From: Escarpia spicata
Lineage: Eukaryota > Annelida > Polychaeta > Sabellida > Siboglinidae
Length of the DNA: 64,000 nucleotides
Direction of reading: 5' to 3'
Assembly (NCBI GenBank): GCA_963995525.1
Contig: OZ023205.1
Coordinates: 67,786,417 to 67,850,416, forward strand
This document shows positions 22,756 through 35,567 of the stretch, piece by piece. The position numbers and the translations under genes were made by a program. The notes below the pieces were generated by a model, which did no database searches, had not been told where the DNA came from, and saw only the letters and a list, made by a program, of their open reading frames with translations. Every line of letters starts with the position of its first letter. The first letter of the stretch is position 1.

Positions 22756-24890
22756 AGGTGCTCAATCACTTCGTTTGCCCATCGCCAATCCAGTTCTTTT
22801 ATGTCCAGATGTGTAATGTGTGAATAGTTTAACTAGTGCCCACAGTCGGTTTAATAAACAAAAATGCGTACTTGTTTTTTAATCGTCAAAAAAAAGATTT
22901 GTCGTTACAGCGGGTATCGCTGGCGAAAGCCAATTGCGCTGTCTGCCTACTGCGCCACTTCGGTCATGTGGTTTACGCGAGATCGGCATCCCAGGCATTC
23001 GAAAACAATAACAACACACACGTGCTTTAACGTATCAAGATGAAGATTATAATTCCAAAGTGGTTGTACGAAGGTACGCATTACACTATCGCAGTTAGCA
23101 ACAAGAACGCGTAGCCGTGTATTAATTCAACGAGAATTGCAACTTGCGAACGTCTACACTCGACTCGAGCCTGTCGAGGCCGACTTTAACTTGTTCTAAC
23201 TCAACAGTCTAAGACTACTAAGACTAAGACTAAGTCTAAGACAGTCACCATATCAGCCAGAGATTCAGTCAGAGAGTGACAACGAGCATCACATTTCATA
23301 TGTATTGTATTTGGTTACGAAGGATGTTGTTAATAAGCTGTTATTCCAACAATACATATTGAGAGTAGATGACGTGAGGGTGCGAAATGACTAGTAACAT
23401 TGCTTTGGCAGCAGGCCCGTGTTGTTCGTGCGAGTAACTTAGTCAGGGAGCATCCGTAATTTCGTGCAACAGAACGTCAAACACGGGAGTATTATGTTGG
23501 TGATTGTAATTATTAAAACATTTTTTGTGACACTGCAGAATATTGTTGATTTGCATTGTATTTTATGCAAAATAATTTAGGTTTTTATATGACAAGCATG
23601 ATGGAGATGATTTTATTCAATATAAAAATGTAAACGTGTAAATACATGAAATATCAATACATCTAGAGTACACCATATATAAGGATTACACAAGAAAATG
23701 CACGCACTTCTCTCCATTGTGGTCCTTGATGCCTGGCTGTGGTGTATGTAATGCATTAATTGGTATCCTGTGATACCTTTCAACCGACATATGCCGGCTA
23801 TTCTTATGTATTTACCAATATATGTATATATTCTCACCACAGCAATATATGAATCCATAATAATATATGTAACTTGAATGATGATATTGCTAGAGACCAC
23901 ACTGCAACCCATGAATGAGAATGAGAGGAGGGGCTAGAGGCGGTCACCCGGGCCAGGCAGACATAGGGATGATAGTACATAGTCTGTGGCAGGCCCACAT
24001 TTGATCAATCCAGGTAATTTCAAATTTATAACAATCAACCACGTATAAGTTATCAACAAATTTTAATGTGCACATTTAAATATACCACATTTGTTTTCAT
24101 ACACATTTTAATAATAACATATTGGGCATAGAAAACTAGACTGACTTCTGCACTTTTATATTATACCCACAAGTATATCAACACAGACATATTAATACAC
24201 CTTTAAACAGTATTTAGCATATGGCGATGACTCTGAAATAAGTTTATAAAATACATTAGTCATTCTTGAAGAAGGTAGACATACGTATTATGAACCTTTG
24301 AATACTTGACGAGGAAAATATATTGTTAGCATCACAATAACACCTCATTCTGTCATTTCCAACATTCACCTTGACCATTCAACCGCAGGTTTAAAATGTC
24401 AAACATGAATATGTATAGTAGTTACACATGGCAGACACTGACATGAATTTGTATACTGAAAAAAAAAAAAAAGTATAAATGTGCTTTACTGATGCTTTAG
24501 TGATTAGCAGAATTAAAATCAGTCTATAATATTGACTAAAATCAGGCGTCACTGTAATGAAATTGAACACTTCTAAATTCATGTAATGACAATGAACACC
24601 TAGTAAAGAAAAATAGTAAAAAAAATTCACCGTTTTGAAAAATTGCATATTCCACTATTGTCTGCATGCTGTATCAAGCCACCCTTCCCCGGAACAACCC
24701 TGGTAAACACTGACTGTTCCTAAGATTTCAACATGTATAGATGCAGCTGTAATAGAACATTTCTTGCTGCCTTTTTTCTTGTGAAATGCTGCAGGTCATA
24801 CATGAAACATTATTATATACCGATTATTACAATGAACACATCATAATTATTTACTCCCAACACTACTATGATGTCTGTTTTTGTTTACCG
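22756..24890. other. left-end region of the TTAA element, non-coding
   Basis: About 2.1 kb between the left terminal repeat and the 3' end of the MULE-like gene. It is repeated nearly base for base at 27195-29330. A 99-codon minus-strand frame at 23613-23912 is open in both copies but differs mostly by amino-acid-changing substitutions, so I do not call it a gene. Confidence 0.7.
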
Positions 24891-25122
24891 AATATATGCT
24901 TTTTTTACAGGAGATTGAACTAGTGTGCTTAGTACCACTAGCTCTCCACGTTAATATGGCATACTGGGCAGTTGTATTTGTCCAGGATCTCGGACAAGAT
25001 TCTACAGCCATGCAACATAATAACAGTTTGTCATATGAATGTCCACTGAGTGATCCCAATTGTGTCGTGTTGAATCTGTGACAGATTCCCCAGTGCTGAT
25101 GGGGTGTACACTGGCTTCCAGG
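24890..25122 (-). pseudogene. degenerate SWIM-like C-terminus of the MULE-like gene
   Basis: Downstream of the main exon, minus frames read GESVTDSTRHNWDHSVDIHM then, one frame over, MLHGCRILSEILDKYNCPV. In the family this region is a SWIM zinc finger (C-x-C, then L-P-C-R-H-I, then a V-L-D-K-Y-N-C type segment). Here the Cys pair reads W and H and the C-R-H block reads G-C-R, with shifts and stops. The same remnant ends the other copies at 29400-29560 and 32060-32215. Identification is tentative. Confidence 0.45.
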
Positions 25123-27029
25123 TCAGTCAGTTAGCTTGACTGACTGGAAACCAATGTAGACTGCAGGTTGAATGTGAATAAGAATGTGGTGATGCTTGAC
25201 TAGCAGTGACATCTGTTTGGCGATCAGTGTGTAGGCGTATGGTGTCGTGTATGTGGTGTACTGCAAGTCTTCGGCTGTGATGTGTGGTTGTTGGATGGCG
25301 GGTGTCTTAATGCATTGCATGATGTGTTGTCTCTCCCCCCGTAGAACCCTCAACACAGCGAAGAACTCCGAAAAGAATGTGTCCAGGCTCGCAAACCTCG
25401 AACAGACGCTCTTTATTTTGCCGTTCATACTTTTGAGGCGGTTGTTCGTAAGCTCACCAAGGTTGAATTGTCCGTTCTTGAAGCAGGTGACCCACTCCTG
25501 TTTGATCGGAAGTCAGTTTTTATCAAAGTACTCTATCACCGGTCGACTGCCAACATTCTGCAGGGATGCATACTGCTCATCGAATTCCTGAGGTGACTTG
25601 GCATGTGCTAATCTGGACAGAATCTCCAAAACTGTGTCCCGAACGCCAGAGCGCAGACCCATCTTTTCCAATGTAAACTCTCGCTTAAAAGACCGTAGCG
25701 TATGGAAAAGGCACAGCTGTAGTGCAGCGGCGGGGAACTCAACTGACAATGTTCTCCTCTCCGTCATGTCCTTGTCTGTCATGGTGACACTCGGCCAGTC
25801 CTCGTTGAAGCGCTTGAAGGCCACTAGCATTTCCTGCAGTGACGCTGCCGATTCGCTGACAGTCAGGTAGATGCCAACTATCTCTGAGTGGCCATTGCCG
25901 TCGATGGCCATCAAGACGTACAGAGGCATACGGAGCTCTGTCAGTTTGTATGTGGCATCAAAGAGGAGCACTTCTGGGTATTTGTTGTAGACAGTGCGCA
26001 TTGTATGGTCCTGGTAGAAGAGACCAACAAACACCTCTACAACAGATCCTGAAAGCAAAATATCAGAACAGAATAGTACACTTCAAAATGTATTCAGTAA
26101 TGACAGCACATGGACATTTAAGGGGAGACACCCAGTCAGAACTGTGTCAAAAATAATTGTTATGACAATTTTTGTTTTCTTAACTTTTTGATATATCTAC
26201 TTCACAATAAAGACTGTTTTTTTACAGTTACTCACTGCTAAGTCACTGTACTAGTTTTGGCATCCAATTGGGTCATTCATGTAATACATCCAGATCCGAG
26301 GAGAAATGCATTCCAACTGTCCACACAACAATAATGAGAAGACTATCAACATACCTGTGCATTGAAATAGTGATCAGTTATTTGGATTATATCACAGGGG
26401 GTTTTGAAGGGGGAAATGTTTAGCATAGAAAAACAATTCTGTTTAAAAAGATCTAAAAAATCTGGATGACATACAAAAATGGCTCTGCTCAAAAGTCAGT
26501 ATAGTTCATTATATGTATGCACATAAACATTGTTGGTGAAATTGATAATCTTTTTTTTTAAATAAAATTGCTCATGTCTTATGGGTACAAAAAAATTACT
26601 TGAGGTGTAATTCCGAAGTAAAGAAACTATAATGTACTTTACAGAAAATTTGAGATAAATATTTACCAGGAATGTCATTCAGCTGCTCAATGAGCTTCAC
26701 CAAGTCGTTGTGGCTCGACGTCTTTTTCACGTTGGTGCTCATGTTTGACATGTGCCAGAGCGTAACCTTCTTTCCAGTCATATCCTGCAGACAAAGAATT
26801 AATCTAGATGCATTAGAGCAAATTAATCACTTGAAGAACTCACTTGTGCAATTGTAAGTTAAACAAATGAACCTGTCTCAAATTCTAATAGTTTCAATGC
26901 ACAATTAATCCTTGCCTGCAGCTTGATGCTTAGAAGCTTCTTGTTAGACTTCAATTCCATCAATTGTTCAGCTTGTTTGAGGTGGTCTGGACCCAAGCGC
27001 CGTTGACGTGGCAGATGCTTGTACACCTC
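25123..27029 (-). pseudogene. MULE/ZSWIM3-type DDE protein, exons 3-5
   Basis: Three minus-strand exons with good splice sites and matching phases: 27029-26916 (38 codons, EVYKHLPRQRRLGP, GC donor), 26784-26667 (DMTGKKVTLWHMSNM, phase 1) and 26048-25123. The last holds the DDE region: EVLLFDATYKLTELRMPLYV, TMTDKDMTERR, AALQLCLFHTLRSFKREFT, and LGELTNNRLKSMNGKIKSV. Order and motifs match MULE-type transposase domains of ZSWIM3-like proteins. A TGA at 25513-25515 replaces the expected Trp after YFDKN, so this copy is probably dead. Exons 1-2 are absent here; exons that fit in phase are at 48864 and 57642. Confidence 0.82.
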
Positions 27030-27190
27030 CTGTTAAATATATTATCAAAATAACAACAAGTAACACCCGTAGTATGGTATTGCAGAGCGTTGTGATTTAT
27101 AAGGCCTGTGGGCAGGGCGAGAAAAAATCATGTTTTTTTTCATGTATAACATTAAATCACAATTTGAGAGTACAATTTATCATAACAAAC

Positions 27191-27212
27191 TTAAAGGTGC
27201 TCAATCACTTCG
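27191..27212 (+). repeat. internal left terminal repeat of the TTAA element
   Basis: TTAA followed by AGGTGCTCAATCACTTCG, identical to the outer left end at 22752-22773. It marks the start of a second element (B) inside the first. Confidence 0.9.
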
Positions 27213-29560
27213 TTTGCCCATCGCCAATCCGGTTCTTTTATGTCCAGATGTGTAATGTGTGAATAGTTTAACTAGTGCGCACAGTCGGTTTAATTTAAAA
27301 AAATGCGTACTTGTTTTTTAATCGTAAAAAAAAAGAGTTGTCGTTACAGCGGGTATCGCTGGCGAAAGCCAATTGCGCTGTCTGCCTACTGCGCCACTTC
27401 GGTCACGTGCTTTACGCGAGATCGGCATCCCAGGCATTCGAAAACAATAACAACACACACGTGCTTTAGCGTATCAAGATGAAGATTATAATTCCAAAGT
27501 AGTTGTACGAGGGTACGTATTACACTATCGCAGTTAGCAACAAGAACGCGTAGCCGTGTATTAATTCAACGAGAATTGCAACTTGCGAATGTCTACACTC
27601 GACTCGAGCCTGACAAGTTAGTTAAGTCTAAGTCTAAGACAGTCACTGAGTCAGTCACCATATCAGCCAGAGATTCAGTCAGAGAGTGCGCAGGGTGTTG
27701 TTAATAAGCTGTTATTCCGACAATACATATTGAGAGTAGATGACGTGAGGGTGCAAAATTACAAGTAACATTGCTTTGGCAGCAGGCCCCTGTTGATCGT
27801 CCAAGTAACTTAGTCAGGGAGCATCCGTAATTTTGTGCAACAGAACGTCAAACACGGAAGTATTATGTTGGTGATCGTAATTATTAAAACATTTTTTGTG
27901 ACTCATATTTTTGATACTATTACTGCAGAATATTGTTGATTTGCATTGTATTTTATGCAAAATAATTAAAAATTTTATGACAAGCATGATGGTGATGATT
28001 TTATTCAATATAAAAATGTAAACGTGTAAATACATAAAATATCAATACACCTAGAGTACACCGTATATAAGGATTACACAAGAAAATGCACGCACTTGTC
28101 TCCATTGTGGTCCTTGATGCCTGGCAATAGTGTATGTAATGCATTAATTGGTATCCTGTGATACCTTTCAACTGACATATGCCGGCTATTCTTATGTATT
28201 TACCAATATATGTATATACTCTCACCACAGCAATATATGAATACATAATAATATATGTAACTTGAATTGTGATATTGCTAGAGACCACACTGCAACCCAT
28301 GAATGAGAATGAGAGGAGGCAGAAGAGGGGCTAGAGGCGGTCACCCGGGCCAGGCAGACACAGGGAGGATACATAGTCTGCGGCAGGCCCACATTTGATC
28401 AATCCAGGTAATTTCAAATTTATAACAATCAACCACGTATAAGTTATCAAAAAATTGTAATGTGCACATTTAAATATACCACATTTGTTTTCATACACAT
28501 TTTAATAATAACATCTTGGGCATGGAAAACTAGATTGACTTCTGCACTTGTATATTATACCCACAAGTGTATCAACACAGACATATTAATACACCTTTAA
28601 ACAGTATTTAGCATATGGCGATGACTCTGAAATAAGTTTATAAAATAAATTAGTCATTCTTGAAGAAGGTAGACATACGTATTATGAACCTTTGAATACT
28701 TGACGAGGAAAATATATTGTTAGCATCACAATAACACCTCATTCTGTCATTTCTAACATTCACCTTGACCATTCAACCTCAGGCTTAAAATGTAAAACAT
28801 GAATATGTATAGTAGTTACATGGCAGATACTGACATGAAGTTGTATACTGAAAACAAAACTAAAAATATAAATGCGCTTTACTGATGAGCAGAATTCAAA
28901 TCAATCTATAATATTGACAGGCGTCACTGTAATGAAATTGAAAAAAAATTTAATTCACGTAATGACAATGAAGACCTAGTAAAGAAAAATAGTTCAAATT
29001 GTTCACCGTTTTGAGAAATTGTATATTCCACTAATGTCTGCATGCTGTATCAAGCCACCCTTCCCCAGAACAACCCTGGTAAACACTGACTGTTCCTAAG
29101 ATATCAACATGTATAGATGCAGCTGTAGTAGAACATTTCTTGCTGCCTTTTTTCTTGTGAAATGATGCAGGTCATACATGAAACATTATTATATACTGAT
29201 TATGACAATGATCACATCATAATTATTTACTCCCAACACTACTATGATGCCTGTTTTTGTTTACTGAATATATGCTTTTTTTTACAGGAAATTTAACTAG
29301 TGTGCTTAGTACCACTAGCTCTCCAAGTTAATATGGCATACTGGGCAGTTGTATTTGTCCAGGATCTCGGACAAGATTCTACAGTCATGCAACATGCTGC
29401 ATATTAACAGTTTATCATATGAATGTCCACTGAGTGATCCCAATTGTGTCGTGTTGAATCCGTGACAGATTCCCCAGTGCCGGTGGGGTGTACACTGGCT
29501 TCCAGGTCAGTCAGTTAGCTTGACTGCCTGGAAACCAATGTAGAATGCAGGTTGCTCGAC
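27195..29560. repeat. second copy of the TTAA-element left region
   Basis: Matches 22756-25140 along its whole length with scattered substitutions and short indels. At about 29560 it leaves the sequence of the first copy, so the main exon of the MULE-like gene is missing from this copy. Confidence 0.88.
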
Positions 29561-32049
29561 ATAAGAATGTGATGACGCCTGACTAGCTCTGTAGTTGGTG
29601 ATGGAACGGTGGGTGCCAGGGTCTGCAGAAGTGACAACAACTTTCGATGCTGTCAGACAGGTTCAGTGTCGAGCATTCTTCGGTGAACTGCATCGGTTTA
29701 GATATCGATGACATCACTGTATGTTTTCGCTGTCTTTGATGGTACTGCATACCAGCTTCCTGACGTTTTGCTGTACGTCTGCATCTACCTATACCGGAGA
29801 CAAAGTGACAATTAGGATGGCTCTGACATTTATGATATTTTTATAAGTGATGACACATTTATCAAAAGTCAATAATACAAGGTATTTGTATTCAATTCAA
29901 CTATAACTTTTAGCAGTGTCCATGAAAAAATACATTAATTATCCAGAATTGTTACAATGGTAGGGTTTCATTGTCTTTGTGTTGCTGATAGTCAGTGGCA
30001 GCAAGCTGAGTTCTTGCAACATACACCAGGCACAAGTTTATGATGAAGTACAGTAATAGTATTGAAAGCCTTTTCACATTTTTCAACAACAATCTGTTGA
30101 TACACTGACAGCAGCATTTTACTTGTTTAAATTATCTATGTTATATGTTTTTCATGCCATGTATCATTTTTCTAAATTATTCTTTTTTATTACTGTTTTA
30201 TATTTTCATAAATAATTTACATTAATTTTCATTTTGCATGATAATTAAACAACACTTGAGTAAGTTTAGTTCTGATATGGTGTAGTATCCAGTCCTCAGG
30301 ATTACTCAAAGCGCTTTAAACTTTACACCCTGGCAGACCTGTTAAATCGAAAACACCATCTTGACTTATGTGGAAGAATTCAGCCACACTGAAATTAATA
30401 TGCGAAGATTATTCATACAAAAATATCCACCGTCTGTAGCCGGTACTCTTCATACAGCTGAGTAAACTGGAGAAATGTAGCATGTAGCGATTGTACATGT
30501 ATTTATGACCCTGTCTAGTCTAGTCACTATTTTTTGCGAGTTGTAAACAAACCAAGCATTGCACAAACTACAAGTTTTGAATTTTATATCCTATTGATGT
30601 TTAAAAAAAAAAAAATCATCATATTTTTATTTTTATTTGATATGTACTTATTAAATTTGTTCAACTAAATATCTTCCTAAGTAATTTGTTCAACTAAATA
30701 TCTTCCTAAGTAATTTGTTCTCATTGGTTTACATTTTATGGGCATTAAATATTAAAATTTGTTGTTAAATACACATAATTGTTTAGTCACTAATTTTATG
30801 AGTTGTAAACATACAACTAGCATTTGATATCACATGTACTAGTGTTGTTTTTTGTAACAAAGAATTGTGATAAAAGTAACTGTTTGTTTTGTTATATGTA
30901 CCTGACATTTTTTCAACCTCTTCCTAATTTTTGTTGCTTTGCATTTTATGCGTATGTGATATTAACAATTATTTCATTATACACATCAAGTGCAATGACC
31001 TGTAGTTGTATTGTGCTTTTCATAATTTTTTAGTCATGATCTCATCAAATAGTTTCAATAAAATGTTTTTAATTTACATTGTCTTTATTTTCATTCACAT
31101 GCATTTCTAACAACAATATGCAATTTAACGAGGACACCCATTACTGCAAAAACAACCAAAACTATCACATACAATGGTGGATCCAGAAATCGAGTCTGGG
31201 GGCACAAAAACCTCCACCGGCGGCCGAACCAAATGGTGTAGTCTAAATTGTGTCGCTACCGAGCCGCTATAACTTCAGCCACTCGGCTGGAGTGGTGATA
31301 TTGGAAGATGGGAGGGAGGGGGGCGCTGTTGAAAAATTTTCAAAGATGGTGTAACTGTACCCAAATAAGATTGGTCAGAATAAAACATAATTGTAAAAAT
31401 AACCAAACACATATGTTTGCATATCTTCCAAATGTTAGACTATGGTTTATGTATATATATATCACGTTTGCATACCAGCAGCAATTAATACTTACGTTTA
31501 CTTACTGTCCTGAGCTGCATCCAGCCTCAGGAAGTGATTGGACACCTGACAGTGAGCTGCCTTTGCTATGACCACTGATGCTCAATAGAGCCACCGCAGA
31601 TCTTGTCATATGTGATGGCTGCAGTGGTGTCGAGGTAGTTCGCGCCTTTGTGTTGAAGCTGTCAAACAAAGTCATGAATTGGAATATGGAATGAGTCAGA
31701 TTATTTGTGAAGGTGAACATGGTTTGACAGCACTACCGGTACTACACATAAATACATATATAATATTATATATGTATGTAGATGTAAATATATATGTGTG
31801 TGTGTACATGTGGTGTGTAACTTGTAAACGTTTTAATTTCATTAATAGGTACAAATATTTTGCACGATAATTTGCCCAATGGTCATTTGCCCAGCACTCG
31901 AGTGTGAAAAGGTAATTTGCCCAGTTGTGAAAAAAATTACAATAAATGATATGAGAATGGCAAAGTTATTATTGTATATATTATAAAATTGTAGTATATA
32001 ACAAACAAATAGACAATTTACAAGTGTCATAGCCAACAAGGTGAAACAA
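29396..32049. repeat. tandem duplication unit 1 (2.65 kb)
   Basis: Begins gctgcatattaacag and ends gtgaaacaa; directly followed by unit 2 with the same start and end. On the minus strand it carries a serine-rich exon (31506-31658) and a second exon-like piece (29810-29400, VDADVQQNVRKLVCSTIKDS then the SWIM-like remnant). Otherwise AT-rich and non-coding. Confidence 0.9.
31506..31658 (-). pseudogene. serine-rich exon, copy 1
   Basis: A 153-base exon with acceptor tttgacag and donor GTAAGT on the minus strand. Reads TSTPLQPSHMTRSAVALLSI then SGHSKGSSLSGVQSLPEAG. Serine/proline-rich and probably disordered. Function unknown; related exons lie at 34170-34322 and 35391-35567 and in the inverted copy at 61949-62125 and 63196-63348. 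Confidence 0.5.
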
Positions 32050-34701
32050 GCTGCATATTAACAGTTTATCATATGAATGTCCACTGAGTGATCCCAATTG
32101 TGTCGTGTTGAATCCGTGACAGATTCCCCAGTGCCGGTGGGGTGTACACTGGCTTCCAGGTCAGTCAGTTAGCTTGACTGCCTGGAAACCAATGTAGAAT
32201 GCAGGTTGCTCGACATAAGAATGTGATGACGCCTGACTAGCTCTGTAGTTGGTGATGGAACGGTGGGTGCCAGGGTCTGCAGAAGTGACAACAACTTTCG
32301 ATGCTGTCAGACAGGTTCAGTGTCGAGCATTCTTCGGTGAACTGCATCGGTTTAGATATCGATGACATCACTGTATGTTTTCGCTGTCTTTGATGGTACT
32401 GCATACCAGCTTCCTGACATTTTGCTGTACGTCTGCATCTACCTATACCGGAGACAAAATGACAATTAGGATGGCTCTGACATGCATGATATTTTTATGT
32501 GACGACACATTTATCAAAAGTCAATAATACAAGGTATTTGTATTCAATTCAACTATAACTTTTAGCAGTGTCCATGAAAAAATACATTAATTATCCAGAA
32601 TTGTTACAACTGGTAGGGTTTCATTGCCTTTGTGTTGCTGATAGTCAGTGGCAGCCAGCTGAGTTCTTGCAACATACACCAGGCACAAGTTTGTGAGGAA
32701 GTAATGGTATTGAAAGCCTTTTCACATTTTTCAACAACAATCTGTTGATACACTGACAGCAGCATTTTACTTGTTTAAATTATCTATGTATCACGAGGAC
32801 TGTTATATATTTTTCATGCCATGTATAATTTTTCTAAATTATTCTTTTTTATCACTGTTTTATATTTTTACAATTTACATTAATTTTCATTTTGCATGAT
32901 AATTAAACAACACTTGGGTAAGTTTAGTTCTGATATGGTGTAGTATCCAGTCCTTGGGATTACTCAAAGCGCTTTAAACTTTACTCCCTGGCAGACCTGT
33001 TAAATTGAAAACACCATCTTGACTTATGTGGGAAGAATTCAGCCACACTGAAATTAATATGTAAAGATTATTCATACAAAAATATCCACCGTCTGTAGCT
33101 GGTACTCTTCATACAGCTGAGTAAACTGGAGCAATGTAGCATGTAGCGATTGTACATGTAATTCTCAGTCACATGGCGATGACCCTGTCTAGTCTAGTCA
33201 CTATTTTTTGCGAGTTGTAAACATACCAAGCATTGCACATACTACAAGTTTTGAATTTTATATCTTATTGATGTTTTTTAACATAAAATCATAATATAGT
33301 TATTTTTATTTGATATGTACATATTAAATTTGTTCAACGTCCTAAGTAATTTGTTCTCATTGGTTTACATTTTATGGGCATTAAATGTAAAAATTTGTTG
33401 TTAAATACACATAATTGTTTAGTCACTAATTTTGTGAGTTGTAAACATATAACTAGCATTTGATATCACGTGTAGTGTTGTTTTTTCTGTAACAAAGAAT
33501 TGTGATAAAAGTAACTGTTTGTTTTGTTATATGTACCTGACATTTTTTCAACCTCTTCCTAATTTTTGTTTCTATTGTTGCTTTGCATTTTATGTGTATG
33601 TGATATTAAAAATTATTACATTATACACATCAAGTACAATGATTGTACCTGTAGTTGTATTGTGCTTTTCATAATTTTGTAGTCATGATCTCATCAAATA
33701 GTTTCAATAAAGTGTTTTTAATTTACATTGTCTTTACTTTAATTCACATGCATTTCTAACAATATGCAATTTAACGAGGACACCCATTACTGCAAAATCC
33801 TAATGCAGACAACCAAAACTATCACATACAGTGGTGGAGTCTGGTCTGGGGGGCACAAAAACCTCCACTGGCGACTGAACCAAATGGTGTAGTCTAAATT
33901 TTGTCGCTATCAAGCCGCTATAACTTCAGCTGCTCGGCTGGAGTGGTGATATCGGAAGACGGGGGGGGGGGGGGGGGTGCTGTTGAAACATTTTCAAAGA
34001 TGGTGTACCAAATAATTAGATTGGTCAGAATAAAACATAATTGTCAAAACAACCAAACACATGTTTGTATATCTTCCAAATGTTATGCTATGATTTATGT
34101 ATATATATATATACAGCTATATATATCACGTTTGCATACCAGCAGCAATTAATACTTACGTTTACTTACTGTCCTGAGCTGCCTCCAGCCTCAGCAAGTG
34201 ACTGGACACCCGACAGTGAGTTGCCTTTGCTATGACCGCTGATGCTCGATAGAGCCACCACAGATCTTGTCATATGTGATGGCTGCAGTGGTGTTGAGGT
34301 AGTTCACGCCTTTGTGTTGAAGCTGTCAAACAAAGTCATGAATTGGAATATGGAATGAGTCAGATTATTTGTGAAGATGAACATGGTTTGACAGCACTAC
34401 TACACGTAAATATATATAATATTATATATGTATGTATATGTAAATATATGTGTGTGTACATGTGGTGTGTAACTTATAAACGTTTTAATTTCATTAATAG
34501 GTAAAAATATTTTGCACGATCATTTGCCCAATGGTCATTTGCCCAGCACTCAAGTGTAAAAAGGTCATTTGCCCAGTTGTAAAAAAAATACAATAAATGA
34601 TATGAGAGTGGCAAAGTTATTATTGTATTTATTGTAAAATTGTAGTATATAACAAACAAAATAGACAATTTACAAGTGTCAGAGCCAACAATGTGAAACA
34701 A
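32050..34701. repeat. tandem duplication unit 2 (2.65 kb)
   Basis: Near-identical direct repeat of 29396-32049. It differs by substitutions, small indels and a 17-base G run at 33961-33977 where unit 1 has an interrupted tract. Confidence 0.9.
34170..34322 (-). pseudogene. serine-rich exon, copy 2
   Basis: Same exon as 31506-31658 with the same splice sites, but CGCGAA of copy 1 reads CGTGAA here, giving a TGA early in the exon. Confidence 0.45.
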
Positions 34702-35390
34702 TTTGGATTGTGCACCATCCAATTGCCAGCATAATTAACTACCTGTAAGTGCAGGTAGAACATAGGTGGGCTGGAAAGAAGGTCACAGGAAATAAAGTCA
34801 CAAAGTAATTTTCTTCAAAAAATATATAAACTTTTGCAATTTTTCACATTACATAATATGTCTTATTAAGAGTCTCCCCAACCTTACATATTATTAAAAT
34901 AATTCCACACATTGTATGTTTAAACAGGTCAAATTAAGTTATTTTGATTTCTGAACACACACACACACTAAAATATACATTCAAAGATACAAATCAGTAA
35001 CTGAACATAAGTATATTGTGCTGTGCAAGCCAGCAGGTGATTATAGAGATAAAATGTCATGTGACGTAACATTAACATTGAAGCAGTTGCAGCCTTTAGC
35101 AGATCTGTGTGCCAGCATAAGCATAATTATTATGAAATGACAATCACTGAGGCTTGGCTATATTGTGTCACGTATATTTACTTGCAATGTACAGTGTATA
35201 TACACATTTGTGTTTGCAATACAAACATTCCAAATGAAATAAAAAGAAAATTAAGTTGAAAAAATGAACTGCAAATGAAATGTGCTGTGTAGTTGACAGT
35301 TTGATAACCACCCTATCATACAAAGATGGAATAATTGTACACATATTAGACTGGTCAAACCAGAACATAACAGTACATTAATACCATTAT

Positions 35391-35567
35391 TTAAACTGAC
35401 ATTGGTTGTAATGGTTCAGAGCTGCACCCAGCCTCGGGAAGAGACTGAATACCTGACAGTGAGCTGTTTTTACTGCGACCACTGATACTCGATAGAGCCA
35501 ATGCAGCGGTTGTTGCCTGTGGTGGCTGGATTGGTGTGGACGTCATTTGCATATATTTGTGGTGAAA
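35391..35567 (-). pseudogene. serine-rich exon, divergent copy with stop
   Basis: Acceptor cttcacttcag on the minus strand, then FHHKYMQMTSTPIQPPQATT, LALSSISGRSKNSSLSGIQS and PLQPMSV followed by TAA. It is homologous to the 153-base exons but carries its own stop, so it could be a terminal exon of an alternative transcript. Confidence 0.45.

Noticed and set aside
22910..22985. tRNA-like A box (tggcgcagtagg) on the minus strand in the TTAA-element left end
   Set aside because: No B box at the proper distance and no cloverleaf could be drawn, so neither a tRNA nor a clear SINE head is supported.
23613..23912. 99-codon minus-strand frame also open at 28001-28300
   Set aside because: It has a real ATG and is open in two copies, but most differences between the copies change the amino acid, which argues against selection on a protein.
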